Shown: positions 14,247-22,153 of the stretch, in pieces | Layout: each line of letters starts with the position of its first letter | Position numbering within the stretch: position 1 is the first letter of the stretch | Source: Micromonospora antibiotica | GTDB lineage: Bacteria > Actinomycetota > Actinomycetes > Mycobacteriales > Micromonosporaceae | Assembly: GCF_017599305.1 (NCBI RefSeq) | Contig: NZ_JAGFWR010000001.1 | Location: forward strand, 124,001 to 188,000 | Direction: 5' to 3' | Length of the DNA stretch: 64,000 bases | The notes under the pieces: model-generated | Told to the model about the DNA's origin: nothing | The model's input: only the letters and a program-made list of their open reading frames with translations | The model's database searches: none | Position numbers and translations under genes: made by a program

Positions 14247-15147
14247 CCATGCGGGACACCTTCGTCGCCAGCGCCACCCGGTTCCTCGACGACCCCGGAC
14301 CACGATCGTGCTGGCCGACATCTCCGCCGACGCCTTCGCCGAAGCGGGCCGACGGTACCCGGACCGGGTGGTCAACGTGGGCATCCGGGAACAGTTGATG
14401 GTCGGGGTGGCCGGTGGGCTCGCCCTCGCCGGGCAGCGCCCGATCGTGCACAGCTACGCCCCGTTCCTCGTCGAGCGGGCGTACGAGCAGATCAAGCTGG
14501 ACCTCGACCACCAGGGCGTCGGTGCGGTGCTGGTCAGCATCGGCGCGTCGTACGACCGGGCGGAGGCCGGCCGGACGCACCTCGCCCCGGCCGACGTCGC
14601 CCTGATCGACACCCTCGACGGCTGGACCGTGCACGTGCCCGGTCACCCCGACGAGGTCCCCGACCTGCTGCGCGACGCGGTCTGCGGGCAGCACTCGACC
14701 TACCTGCGGCTGTCGCTGCGCAGCAACAGGCGGGCGTACCCGCAGGCGGGTGGGTTGCAGGTGGTGCGCGACGCCGGGCCGGGCGCGGCGCTGCTGGTGG
14801 CGGTCGGTCCGGTGCTCGACGCCGCGCTCGCCGCGGTGGCCGGGCTACCGGTGACGGTCGCCTACACGCACCGGCCCCGGCCGTTCGACGTGACCGGGCT
14901 ACGGGCCCTGGCCGGCGGCGAGGTGATCGTGGTGGAGCCCTACCTGGCCGGCACCTCGACGCGGGTGGTTGCGGAGGCGTTGGCGGACCGGCCGCACCGG
15001 CTGCTCAGCCTCGGCGTGGGCCGGGCGGAGCTGCGGCGCTACGGCACCGCCGAGGATCACGACCGGTGGCACGGCCTCGACCCGGCCGGGCTGCGCCGGG
15101 CGATCGGCGACTTCCTGGCGGCGGGCCACCACACCGGCCCTTCCTGA
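14243..15147 (+). CDS. Transketolase C-terminal (pyrimidine-binding) subunit, apparent frameshift
   Basis: The ATGA-coupled start at 14243 encodes MTMRDTFVASATRFLDDP, a normal N-terminus for this subunit. The frame is then lost near 14295-14302 (a CCCCGG run), and the rest (IVLADISADAF onward) continues in another frame to 15147. One missing base restores a continuous protein of about 300 residues. From GTG 14308 a 279-residue product is possible but lacks the first helix. Seen: the transketolase pyrimidine-domain segment VGIREQLMVGVAGGLALAG and the C-terminal domain. Either a sequencing error or a real mutation that would disable or shorten the enzyme. Confidence 0.75.
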
Positions 15148-15170
15148 CGACCGGGCGGCCTCCGACACCC

Positions 15171-15217
15171 CGACCGGAGGGGACACCCGACCGGAGGCCA
15201 CGCCGGCCGACCGGAGG
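15171..15217 (+). repeat. Short repeats after the transketolase stop
   Basis: CGACCGGAGG occurs three times at 15171, 15188 and 15208 in the short gap between the transketolase stop and the end of the convergent glycosyltransferase gene. Confidence 0.6.
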
Positions 15218-15241
15218 CCACGGCGGGCCCGGCCGTCGCGC

Positions 15242-15958
15242 TCAGCGGGATACGCGCGACGGCCGGGAACGGGTGCGTTCCCGGCCGAGGATCCAGATCG
15301 CCTCGACGCCGTCCTTCCAGGTGATCTTCTTGCCCTCCTCGCGCCCGCGCGCCCGGTAGCTGATCGGGACCTCGTACGGGCGGATGCGACGGCGCAGGAG
15401 CTTGCCGGTCACCTCCGCCTCCATCCCGAACCCCCGGGACCGGATGCCCAGCGACCGGTACAGCTCGACCGGCATCAGCTTGAAACAGGTCTCCAGGTCG
15501 CCGATGTAGGAGTTGAACAGGACGTTCGCCGCCATCGTGACGCCCTTGTTGCCCATCACGTACCAGAAGCTGTAGGCGCTGTGACTGCCGAAGGTGCGGT
15601 TGCCGTAGACCACGGTGGCCCGCCCGTCGAGCACCGGGGCGAGCAGCCGGGGGATGTCCTGCGGGTCGTACTCCAGATCGGCGTCGAGGATGACCATGTA
15701 CTCACCCTCGGCGCTGTCCACGGCCGTCTTGATCGCCGCGCCCTTGCCCGCGTTACGGGAGTGGGTGATCACCCGCAGCCGCGCGTCGTCCGCCCGGCCG
15801 AGGATCTCCCCGGTGCCGTCCCGGCTGCCGTCGTCGACCACGACCAGCTCGATCTCGCACGGATAATCGACCGCCAATGCCTGCTTGAGGGCATCCGCGA
15901 TGCGTTCTTCCTCGTTGTAGACCGGCATGAGGATCGAGAGCTTCACGGGAATCTCCAC
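15242..15958 (-). CDS. Family 2 glycosyltransferase (polyprenyl-phosphate glycosyltransferase-like)
   Basis: A 238-residue GT-A fold enzyme resembling dolichyl/polyprenyl-phosphate mannosyl- or glucosyltransferases. Motifs: LSILMPVYNEEERI at the N-terminus, VVVDDGSRDGTGEIL (about residues 39-53), the catalytic ILDADLEYDP (DxD-type, about 89-98) and ETCFKLMP (about 155-162). No membrane segments are present, so it is a soluble, single-domain form. It is divergent from the membrane GT-C-like gene at 16102, which could use its polyprenyl-linked sugar. A -10-like CACTGT lies 7 nt before the GTG start at 15958, consistent with a leaderless transcript. A second in-frame GTG is five codons in. Confidence 0.85.
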   Translation of the reverse strand: MEIPVKLSILMPVYNEEERIADALKQALAVDYPCEIELVVVDDGSRDGTGEILGRADDARLRVITHSRNAGKGAAIKTAVDSAEGEYMVILDADLEYDPQDIPRLLAPVLDGRATVVYGNRTFGSHSAYSFWYVMGNKGVTMAANVLFNSYIGDLETCFKLMPVELYRSLGIRSRGFGMEAEVTGKLLRRRIRPYEVPISYRARGREEGKKITWKDGVEAIWILGRERTRSRPSRVSR

Positions 15959-16101
15959 GGTGGCGACAGTGAGTCGGGCCTAGCCTAGCCTGGCAGATCG
16001 GCCCCGCGAGGGTCGCCACCGCAGCGGCGGGTTTCCGTCATCCGTGGCCACCGTACCGGCCGGCACCCGGTCTTTCAGCGCAATGGTGTTTACTTCCGCC
16101 C

Positions 16102-18387
16102 ATGTCGGCAGCCGGCTGGATGCTCGTGGCGGCCCCCGTCGCCTCGCTCGTGGTGCTCTCCGCTCTGCTGCGGCCCCGGGCCGCCGGGGTTGTCGCCCCG
16201 CACCGCCTCGGCGTCGTCCGGGCCGCCCTGCTCACCGGCGTCTTCGCCGTGCTGACCGTGGAGGTGCTCGGCGCCCTCGACGCGCTCACCCTGCCCGCCT
16301 TCGCCCTGGCCTGGCTGCTCTTCGTCGCCGGGGTGGCGGTCGCTGCGGCGACCCACCGACGGTCCGGGCGGGATGCCGGCCGGCCCGGCACCACCGCCAC
16401 CCGGACCCGCCGGGCGGTGCTGGTCGGCTCGGCAGTGGGCGGCCCGACGGCACAGGGTCCGGGCGGGGACGGGCCGGGGGCGGACGACCTCACCGGGGAC
16501 CCGGCCGCCGGCACCCGCGCGGAACTGCCGAGCACCGCCGGGCGCGGCGTCGCGGCGGTGCTGTCCGACTGGGCGGGCCGACTGACCCACCTGCGGCGTA
16601 CGGCGACCCGGGGCGAGCGGCTGCTCGCCGGCGGGGTGCTCGCGATGGTGTCGATCGAGCTGGTGGTGGCGCTGCTGGCCGAGCCCAACAACTTCGACTC
16701 GCAGACCTACCACCTGCCGAAGGTGGAGCACTGGGTGGCCCAGGGCAGCCTGGAGTTCTGGCCCACCGCCATCCACCGGCAGGTGACCATCCCGCCCGGC
16801 GCGGAGTATCTGCTGCTGCACCTGCGCCTGTTCACCGGCGGGGACGCCCTGCACAACCTGGTGCAGTGGGCCGCCGGGATCGGCTGCCTGCTGGCGGCCA
16901 CCCGGATCACCGCCCAGCTCGGCGGCGGTCGGCGGGCCCAACTACTCACCGCGTTCCTGCTCGCCACCACGCCGATGGTGGCCCTCCAGGCGTCCAGCAC
17001 CCAGACCGACCTGGTGGCCGCCGCCTGGGCCGCCTGCGCCGCCACCCTGGTGCTGGACGGCCTGCGCCGCCGGGCCGACCTGACCGCCGCGCTGGCGCTG
17101 GGCGCGGCCACCGGCCTGACCGCGCTGACCAAGACCAGCGGGCTGATCGCCGTCGGTCCCCTGCTGCTGCTCTGGGGGCTGGCCCAGCTCCGCCTCGCCG
17201 GAGGCGGCACCGGTCACTCCGCCGGGGCCGGCACCGACCGGACCGGCCGGGCGGTCGACGGTGTCGGGTCGGATCCGGCGACCCGGGCGGCCGACCGGCC
17301 GGCACCCACCGGGACCCGGCAGGTGGCCCGGACGGTGGGCGGTTCGCTGCTGGTGCTGCTGGTAGCGGCGACCGTGGTGGGGCCGTTCCTGGCCCGGGAG
17401 ACCGCCGAGTTCGGCCACCCGTTGGGGCCGCCACGACTGCGCGAGTCCATCCCGATGGAACGGCACGACCCGACGTCCGTGCTGGTCAACGCGCTGCGGA
17501 TCGGGCACACCGCGTTCGACACCCCGCTCGCCCCGCTGCGCGCCGGCACCGCCGGGGCGATCACGGCCGGCTCCCGCGCCATCGGTGTCGACCCGCAGGA
17601 CCGGGCCATCACCTTCGGCCGGGAGGTCTTCCCGGTGCCCTCCTGGTATCCCGACGAGGACCGGGTGGCCTTCCCGCTGGCCGGGTCGCTGGCGCTGCTC
17701 GGGGCGCTCTTCGCGCTGGCCCGCCCCCGCCGGGTCAGCCCCGGCCGACCGGGGACACTGCGGGCGTACGCGGCCGTGGTGGTGCTCGCGGTGGTTCTGC
17801 ACACCGCGATGATCAAGTGGCAGCCGTGGGGGAACCGGCTGCTGCTGTACGCGCTGGTGCTGGCCGTACCGCTGGCCGGGCTCTGGGTGGACGCGGTGCT
17901 GCGGCGGCGGCCCGGGGCGGGACGACGGTCGGTGGCCGCCGGGCTGGTGGTGACCGTGCTGGCCACCTCCGCGTTGGCCGGCATGCTGGCCCTGTCGTAC
18001 GGCTTCCCGCGCCGGCTGGTCGGTGCCGGCTCGGTCTTCACCACCTCGGAGTGGGACACCCGGTTCCTGCGCCGGCCACAGTGGGCCGACGAGTTCCGGT
18101 GGGCCGCCTCGGCGGTGCGGGCGAGTGACGCCCGACGGATCGGCCTGGTGCAGCAGAACGACAACTGGGAGTACCCCTGGTGGTTGCTGCTGCGCGGCGA
18201 CGACGGCCGCTCGCCCGAGCTGGTGGCGTTGCAGTCGGTGCTGCCGGACCGGCCGCCGGCCGACCCCCCCTCGGTCGACGCGATCGTCTGCACCGGCCCC
18301 CGCACGGAGTGCGCCCGGCTGGTCCCGGCGGGTTGGACGATCGAGTACCGCGACCACGTCGGCTACGCGCTGCCCCCGCCCCGCTGA
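16102..18387 (+). CDS. Polytopic membrane glycosyltransferase, GT39/ArnT-like
   Basis: A 761-residue integral membrane protein with about ten or more hydrophobic segments. After an N-terminal membrane part and a disordered linker (about residues 90-160) comes the GT-C-type segment NNFDSQTYHLPKVEHW (about 200-215), the usual position of the catalytic Asp in PMT/ArnT-like enzymes, followed by PPGAEYLLLHLRL. Further helices and a C-terminal extracytoplasmic domain (EWDTRFLRRPQWADEFRWA) follow. It probably transfers a polyprenyl-phosphate-linked sugar outside the membrane; the acceptor is unknown. The divergent GT2 is a possible source of the donor lipid. Confidence 0.75.
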   Translation: MSAAGWMLVAAPVASLVVLSALLRPRAAGVVAPHRLGVVRAALLTGVFAVLTVEVLGALDALTLPAFALAWLLFVAGVAVAAATHRRSGRDAGRPGTTATRTRRAVLVGSAVGGPTAQGPGGDGPGADDLTGDPAAGTRAELPSTAGRGVAAVLSDWAGRLTHLRRTATRGERLLAGGVLAMVSIELVVALLAEPNNFDSQTYHLPKVEHWVAQGSLEFWPTAIHRQVTIPPGAEYLLLHLRLFTGGDALHNLVQWAAGIGCLLAATRITAQLGGGRRAQLLTAFLLATTPMVALQASSTQTDLVAAAWAACAATLVLDGLRRRADLTAALALGAATGLTALTKTSGLIAVGPLLLLWGLAQLRLAGGGTGHSAGAGTDRTGRAVDGVGSDPATRAADRPAPTGTRQVARTVGGSLLVLLVAATVVGPFLARETAEFGHPLGPPRLRESIPMERHDPTSVLVNALRIGHTAFDTPLAPLRAGTAGAITAGSRAIGVDPQDRAITFGREVFPVPSWYPDEDRVAFPLAGSLALLGALFALARPRRVSPGRPGTLRAYAAVVVLAVVLHTAMIKWQPWGNRLLLYALVLAVPLAGLWVDAVLRRRPGAGRRSVAAGLVVTVLATSALAGMLALSYGFPRRLVGAGSVFTTSEWDTRFLRRPQWADEFRWAASAVRASDARRIGLVQQNDNWEYPWWLLLRGDDGRSPELVALQSVLPDRPPADPPSVDAIVCTGPRTECARLVPAGWTIEYRDHVGYALPPPR

Positions 18388-18484
18388 GCGCGATCCGACC
18401 GCCGGCAGCGCCGGCCGGCTGAACCGGTCGGCGGGACGTCGGGCCGGCGTGGTGGCCCACGCCGGCCCGACCGTCCCCCACGGG

Positions 18485-19078
18485 TCACTTCTGCTTGACC
18501 GGCACCACGATCAGCCGGGCCACGCTGGCGTCGCCGTCCCTGGCCCCCGCCACGTTGACCTTCGTACCCACCTTGACGTCGTTGGCCTTGATGGTGGTGC
18601 GCCGCTCGACCACCCGGAGCTGCTCGCCCAGCTTCCAGGTGAGGGTGAAGCCGTCGGTGGACTTCACCGTCACCGAGTCGCCGTCGATCGCGGTGACCTC
18701 GCCGCGCTGCACGACGACGGTCTTCGTGCCGTCCTTGGTCTGCACCACCGCCTCACCGTGCAGGCCGTTGCGGCCCAGCTGCACCCGGGCCTGCCGGCGC
18801 TGCCGCAGCTCCTTCACCCGCTCGCTCCGCTTGCCCTTCGCCCCGGCCTGCGGGGACGGGGTGGTCGACGCGGCGGGCGCGGCGAGCAGGTCCAACTCGA
18901 CCGGGTCGAGGCCCAGCGCGGCCAACGCCTGCCCCTCGACGCCCAGCGCGGCGGCCACCTCGACGACGGCGGCCTTCGTACCGTCCTGCGCGACCTGGGC
19001 CGTACCGCAGCCGGCGACGCCGAGCGTGAGCGCCGCGAGCAGCGACGTGGCGGTGACGGCGATTCCCCGATGTGCCAT
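18485..19078 (-). CDS. Secreted lipoprotein with a DUF5666-like beta domain
   Basis: A 197-residue protein starting at ATG 19078 (AGGGAGAG upstream on this strand). Residues 1-24 are a lipoprotein signal peptide ending in lipobox VAGC (C24). A helical, charged linker follows (ELRQRRQARVQLGRNG), then a small beta-rich domain (EVTAIDGDSVTVKSTDGFTL, KVGTKVNVAGARDG) like the DUF5666/OB-like modules of exported proteins. It lies downstream of the two-component genes on the same strand, and a 21-bp element upstream of it recurs upstream of the response regulator, suggesting joint regulation. Confidence 0.7.
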   Translation of the reverse strand: MAHRGIAVTATSLLAALTLGVAGCGTAQVAQDGTKAAVVEVAAALGVEGQALAALGLDPVELDLLAAPAASTTPSPQAGAKGKRSERVKELRQRRQARVQLGRNGLHGEAVVQTKDGTKTVVVQRGEVTAIDGDSVTVKSTDGFTLTWKLGEQLRVVERRTTIKANDVKVGTKVNVAGARDGDASVARLIVVPVKQK

Positions 19079-19134
19079 GACTCTCCCTCTGGTCCGTGGT
19101 GCCACCAGCGTCGCGGAGCCCGATGGGCGCGGGG

Positions 19135-20682
19135 TCAGACCGATGTTCGGGTCGGGTAAGGATGGGCGGGGAGCCGGACGGTGAACGCGGCACCGCCCTC
19201 GGCGGCGTGCCCGGCGACGATCTCCCCGCCGAGCCGGCGGACCAGCCCGGCGGCCAATGCCAGACCCAACCCGCTGCCGACCTTGCGGACCCCCCGGTAG
19301 CGCTGGTGCAACGCCCCCCGCTCGAAGGCCACCGCCAGGTCGTCGTCGGTGAAGCCGGGCCCGCCGTCACGGACCTCGACCAGCCCACCGGCCGTCGGGC
19401 CGGCACCGGCCGCCCGGACCGCGAGCACCACCGGCGACCCCGGCGGTACGACCCGCAGCGCGTTCTCCAACAACCCGTCCACCACCTGCCGGATCCGCCC
19501 CGGATCGGTGTACGCGGGCACCGCCGTGCCCGGCGTCTCCAGCCGGAACGGCACCCCGACGGCCGCGCACCGCTCCGCCCAGGTGCGTTCGGCGTCGGCG
19601 GCCAGCCGGGTGAGGTCGACCGGCACCGGTTCCAACGGGAAGTCCACCGCCTCCAGCCGGGCCAGCGCCAACAGGTCGGCGACCAGCCGGTCCAGGTGCT
19701 GGGCCTCGGTGAGCATGGTCCGGCCGGTGGCGGCGGCCTCGTCCGCGCCGATCACCCCGTCGGCGAGCGCCTCCGCCCACCCCCGGATCGCGGTCAACGG
19801 GGTACGCAGCTCGTGCGAGACGGACAGCAGGAACTCCCGCTGCCGGCCCTCGCTGGTGGCCAGCGCGGCGGCCAGCCCGTTCAACGCGTACGCCAGGTCG
19901 GCGACCTCGTCGGGGGGTTCGACGGGCACCCGGACGGCCCGGTCACCGGCGCGCAACCGGGCGGCGGCGGTGGCGGCGTGCCGGATCGGGCGGGCCAGCC
20001 GGCGGGCGAGCAGCAACCCGGCCGCCGCCCCGGCGGTGAGCCCGGCGAGCAGCGGCAGCCAGAGGGCGCGCAGCACCTGCCGCCACGGCCCCTGCGGGGT
20101 GGCCCGGGTCAGCACCACACCCTCACCGCCGGGCAGTGCCCGCCCCTCGACGAGGGTCCGTTGGCCGTTGACGAACCGTCGACCGGAGACGTCCCGACCG
20201 CCGGAGACCCGGTTCACCACCTGCCGGGGCAGGCCGGGGCGGTCGGCCAGCCCACCCTGGACGACGTACACCTCGATCTGTTGTTCCCGGAGTTGGCGGA
20301 TCAGCCGGTCGCCGGCCGCGTCGCGCTGCCGGCTGGGGCGTACCCGCAGGACGTCGGCGGCGAGACGGGCCTGGGCGGCCAGCGCGGCCTGGTCGCGGCG
20401 TTCCACCCCGCGTACCGCCAGGGGGACCGCGACCAGCGCGGTGACCAGCACCGACACCAGCGACACCGCGCAGGTGACCAGGACCGCGCGGGCGGTCAGC
20501 GTGTGGGTGAACCGGCGGCGCGGCCGACGGCGACGCCGCCCGGCCCCGCCCGGCGGCGCGGCGGCCGACGGCGCGGCGGCCGACGGCGCGGCGGCCGACG
20601 GCGCGGCGGCCGACAGCGGGGTGGTCGACAGCGGGGTGGTCGGCTGCGGGGCGGTCGGCGGCCGGGGGGCGGGCTCAGCCAT
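19135..20682 (-). CDS. Sensor histidine kinase
   Basis: A 515-residue membrane sensor kinase. It has a low-complexity N-terminus (four SAAAP repeats, residues 24-43), a basic patch, a first membrane segment (about 60-90), an extracytoplasmic sensor loop (about 91-205), a second membrane segment (about 206-228) and a HAMP domain (about 229-280). The H-box SVSHELRTPLTAI follows with phospho-acceptor H290, then HATPase boxes LLENALRV, VRDGGPGF and GSGLGLALAAGL. Its start overlaps the 3' end of the response regulator gene by 8 bp, so the pair is one operon. The signal sensed is unknown. Confidence 0.9.
   Translation of the reverse strand: MAEPAPRPPTAPQPTTPLSTTPLSAAAPSAAAPSAAAPSAAAPPGGAGRRRRRPRRRFTHTLTARAVLVTCAVSLVSVLVTALVAVPLAVRGVERRDQAALAAQARLAADVLRVRPSRQRDAAGDRLIRQLREQQIEVYVVQGGLADRPGLPRQVVNRVSGGRDVSGRRFVNGQRTLVEGRALPGGEGVVLTRATPQGPWRQVLRALWLPLLAGLTAGAAAGLLLARRLARPIRHAATAAARLRAGDRAVRVPVEPPDEVADLAYALNGLAAALATSEGRQREFLLSVSHELRTPLTAIRGWAEALADGVIGADEAAATGRTMLTEAQHLDRLVADLLALARLEAVDFPLEPVPVDLTRLAADAERTWAERCAAVGVPFRLETPGTAVPAYTDPGRIRQVVDGLLENALRVVPPGSPVVLAVRAAGAGPTAGGLVEVRDGGPGFTDDDLAVAFERGALHQRYRGVRKVGSGLGLALAAGLVRRLGGEIVAGHAAEGGAAFTVRLPAHPYPTRTSV
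20555..20644 (-). repeat. 15-bp minisatellite in the kinase gene
   Basis: Four exact copies of GGCGCGGCGGCCGAC (20555-20614) and two diverged 15-bp copies (20615-20644) encode the repeated SAAAP and STTPL stretches of the kinase N-terminus. In-frame copy-number change would alter only the cytoplasmic tail length. Confidence 0.85.
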
Positions 20683-21370
20683 TGGCGGCGTATCCGACGC
20701 CCCGGTGGGTGCGGATCACGCTGGCCGGGCCGAGCTTGGCCCGCACCTGGGCGACGTGCACGTCGACGGTGCGGGTGCCGGCGTGCGCCGCGTAACCCCA
20801 GACCCCGGCCAGCAGCTCCTCCCGGGTGAAGACCCGGCCGGGGCGGGCCATCAGGTGGGCGAGCAGGTCGAACTCGGTGGAGGTGAGCTGGACGGGGGAG
20901 CCGGCCGCGAGCACCGTGCGGCGGGCCGGGTCGAGGGTGACCGGGCCGACGGTGCGGGGGCGGTCCGGCCCGTCCGGGGCGCCGGCGGTGCGCCGCAGCA
21001 CCGCCCGGACCCGGGCCACCAACTCCCGGGGGCTGAACGGTTTGGTGACGTAGTCGTCCGCGCCCAGCTCCAGGCCGACGATCCGGTCGACCTCGTCGTC
21101 GCGGGCGGTGAGGAAGAGGACCGGGGTCCAGTCGCCAGCCTCGCGCAGCCGCCGGCAGACCTCGGTGCCGGCCAGGCCCGGCAGGGTGATGTCGAGGACG
21201 CAGGCCACCGGGCGCAGCCGTCGGGCGGCGGCCAACCCGCCCGTGCCGTCCCGTTCCAGGTGTACGCCGAACCCGTCCCGGCTGAGATAGAGCCGGACCA
21301 GGTCGGCGATGGCCGGTTCGTCCTCCACCACGAGGACGAGCCCACGTTGGCCGGTGGCGTCAGCGGTCAC
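20675..21370 (-). CDS. OmpR/PhoB-family response regulator
   Basis: A 231-residue regulator. The receiver domain has acidic residues in VVEDEPAIADL, phospho-acceptor D60 (CVLDITLPG), Thr/Ser in LFLTARDD and the conserved K110 (YVTKPF). The C-terminal winged helix (LTSTEFDLLAHLMARPGRVF to GTRTVDVHVAQVRAKLG) is of OmpR/PhoB type. GTG 21370 is the best start; further upstream the frame has no convincing start. It is the first gene of an operon with the histidine kinase (8-bp overlap). An upstream 21-bp element shared with the lipoprotein gene may be its own binding site. Confidence 0.9.
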   Translation of the reverse strand: MTADATGQRGLVLVVEDEPAIADLVRLYLSRDGFGVHLERDGTGGLAAARRLRPVACVLDITLPGLAGTEVCRRLREAGDWTPVLFLTARDDEVDRIVGLELGADDYVTKPFSPRELVARVRAVLRRTAGAPDGPDRPRTVGPVTLDPARRTVLAAGSPVQLTSTEFDLLAHLMARPGRVFTREELLAGVWGYAAHAGTRTVDVHVAQVRAKLGPASVIRTHRGVGYAANG

Positions 21371-21414
21371 CGGCCCATGATGACCGACCCGGGACCCACC
21401 GAAACGTAGGCCGG

Positions 21415-21435
21415 TGTTCGGGTCAGGTAAGGATG
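21415..21435 (-). promoter_or_regulatory. Shared 21-bp element upstream of the two-component operon
   Basis: The 21 bases at 21415-21435 match 19144-19164 with one mismatch (core GGTAAGGATG on the plus strand). One copy lies 45-65 bp upstream of the response regulator start, the other 66-86 bp upstream of the lipoprotein start, in the same orientation. It could be a promoter or response-regulator site shared by both genes. Confidence 0.5.
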
Positions 21436-21438
21436 CGG

Positions 21439-21951
21439 TCAGCGGGTCGGCAGCGGACGCAACAGCGGGGCCGGTGCGACGGCCGGCGCGTCGCCGATGG
21501 TGGCGACGACCCGTTCCTCGGGCTTGCGCAGCCGGGTGCGGAACGCGTGGTGCAGCAGCGTGTCGAGCTGCCACACCTGCTTCGGGTGCTGCGTACGGAT
21601 GACGAACCGCTCCCGCACCCCGTCGATCGCGGTGGCCGCCAACTCGACGGCCTGCGCCCGGGGATCGGGGCTCCAGGTGACGTTGCTCAGCTCACGCAGC
21701 TCGGTGTTCAGGTGCAGGCGCAGCCGGTGCAGCACCCGGGTCTGCTGGGTGACCACCAGCCGGCGGTGGGTGAGCAGGAGGAGGTAGTCACCGTCGACCG
21801 GCCGGTCGGGGCGGGCGCACCGGGCGACCAGGATGGTGGCGTCGCCGGAGCCGACGCACTGCCGGAAGACCGGCATGTGCCGACTCACCGTCTGGACCGC
21901 CAGCCCGGTCTCGGCGGCGGCCGGGAGGAAGGTGCGCGAGAAGACGTCCAT
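21439..21951 (-). CDS. Hypothetical protein with a bacterial PH-like region
   Basis: A 170-residue soluble protein. Its middle (YLLLLTHRRLVVTQQTRVLH, then HLNTELRELSNVTWSPDP and RERFVIRTQH) alternates strands in the way of bacterial pleckstrin-homology-like domains, followed by a helix (KQVWQLDTLLHHAFRTRL). There is no signal peptide or catalytic motif. The tail is Pro/Ala-rich. It runs in the same direction as the two-component genes but is separated from them by about 70 bp with the shared 21-bp element. The function is unknown. Confidence 0.6.
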   Translation of the reverse strand: MDVFSRTFLPAAAETGLAVQTVSRHMPVFRQCVGSGDATILVARCARPDRPVDGDYLLLLTHRRLVVTQQTRVLHRLRLHLNTELRELSNVTWSPDPRAQAVELAATAIDGVRERFVIRTQHPKQVWQLDTLLHHAFRTRLRKPEERVVATIGDAPAVAPAPLLRPLPTR

Positions 21952-22061
21952 ACCTGGCCAACGAGCCGTGACCAGGGGTGATGTGGGTCACTGTCGACCT
22001 TTTGGAAGTTCCACTCCCCCGTGTCGCACCACCGGTGTGTCTTCCGGACCTCCCGCCCGCC

Positions 22062-22153
22062 CGACACCCGGTCAGACGGGCACCCGACACCCGGTCAGAC
22101 GGGCACCCGACACCCGGTCAGACGGGCACCCGACACCCGGTCAGACGGGCATC
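22062..22153. repeat. Four tandem 23-bp repeats spanning a stop codon
   Basis: CGACACCCGGTCAGACGGGC plus three bases repeats four times with period exactly 23 bp (22062, 22085, 22108, 22131; one mismatch in the last). The last copy contains the stop codon and last codons of the minus-strand gene at 22141, so the array seems to have grown out of that gene's 3' end. Confidence 0.9.

Noticed and set aside
19096..20829. Long plus-strand open frame opposite the histidine kinase
   Set aside because: The kinase on the minus strand has all catalytic boxes; the plus frame is low-complexity Gly/Arg/Pro sequence typical of a GC-rich antisense frame.
22062..22153. 23-bp tandem repeats as a small CRISPR
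   Set aside because: There are no spacers; the units are directly adjacent.
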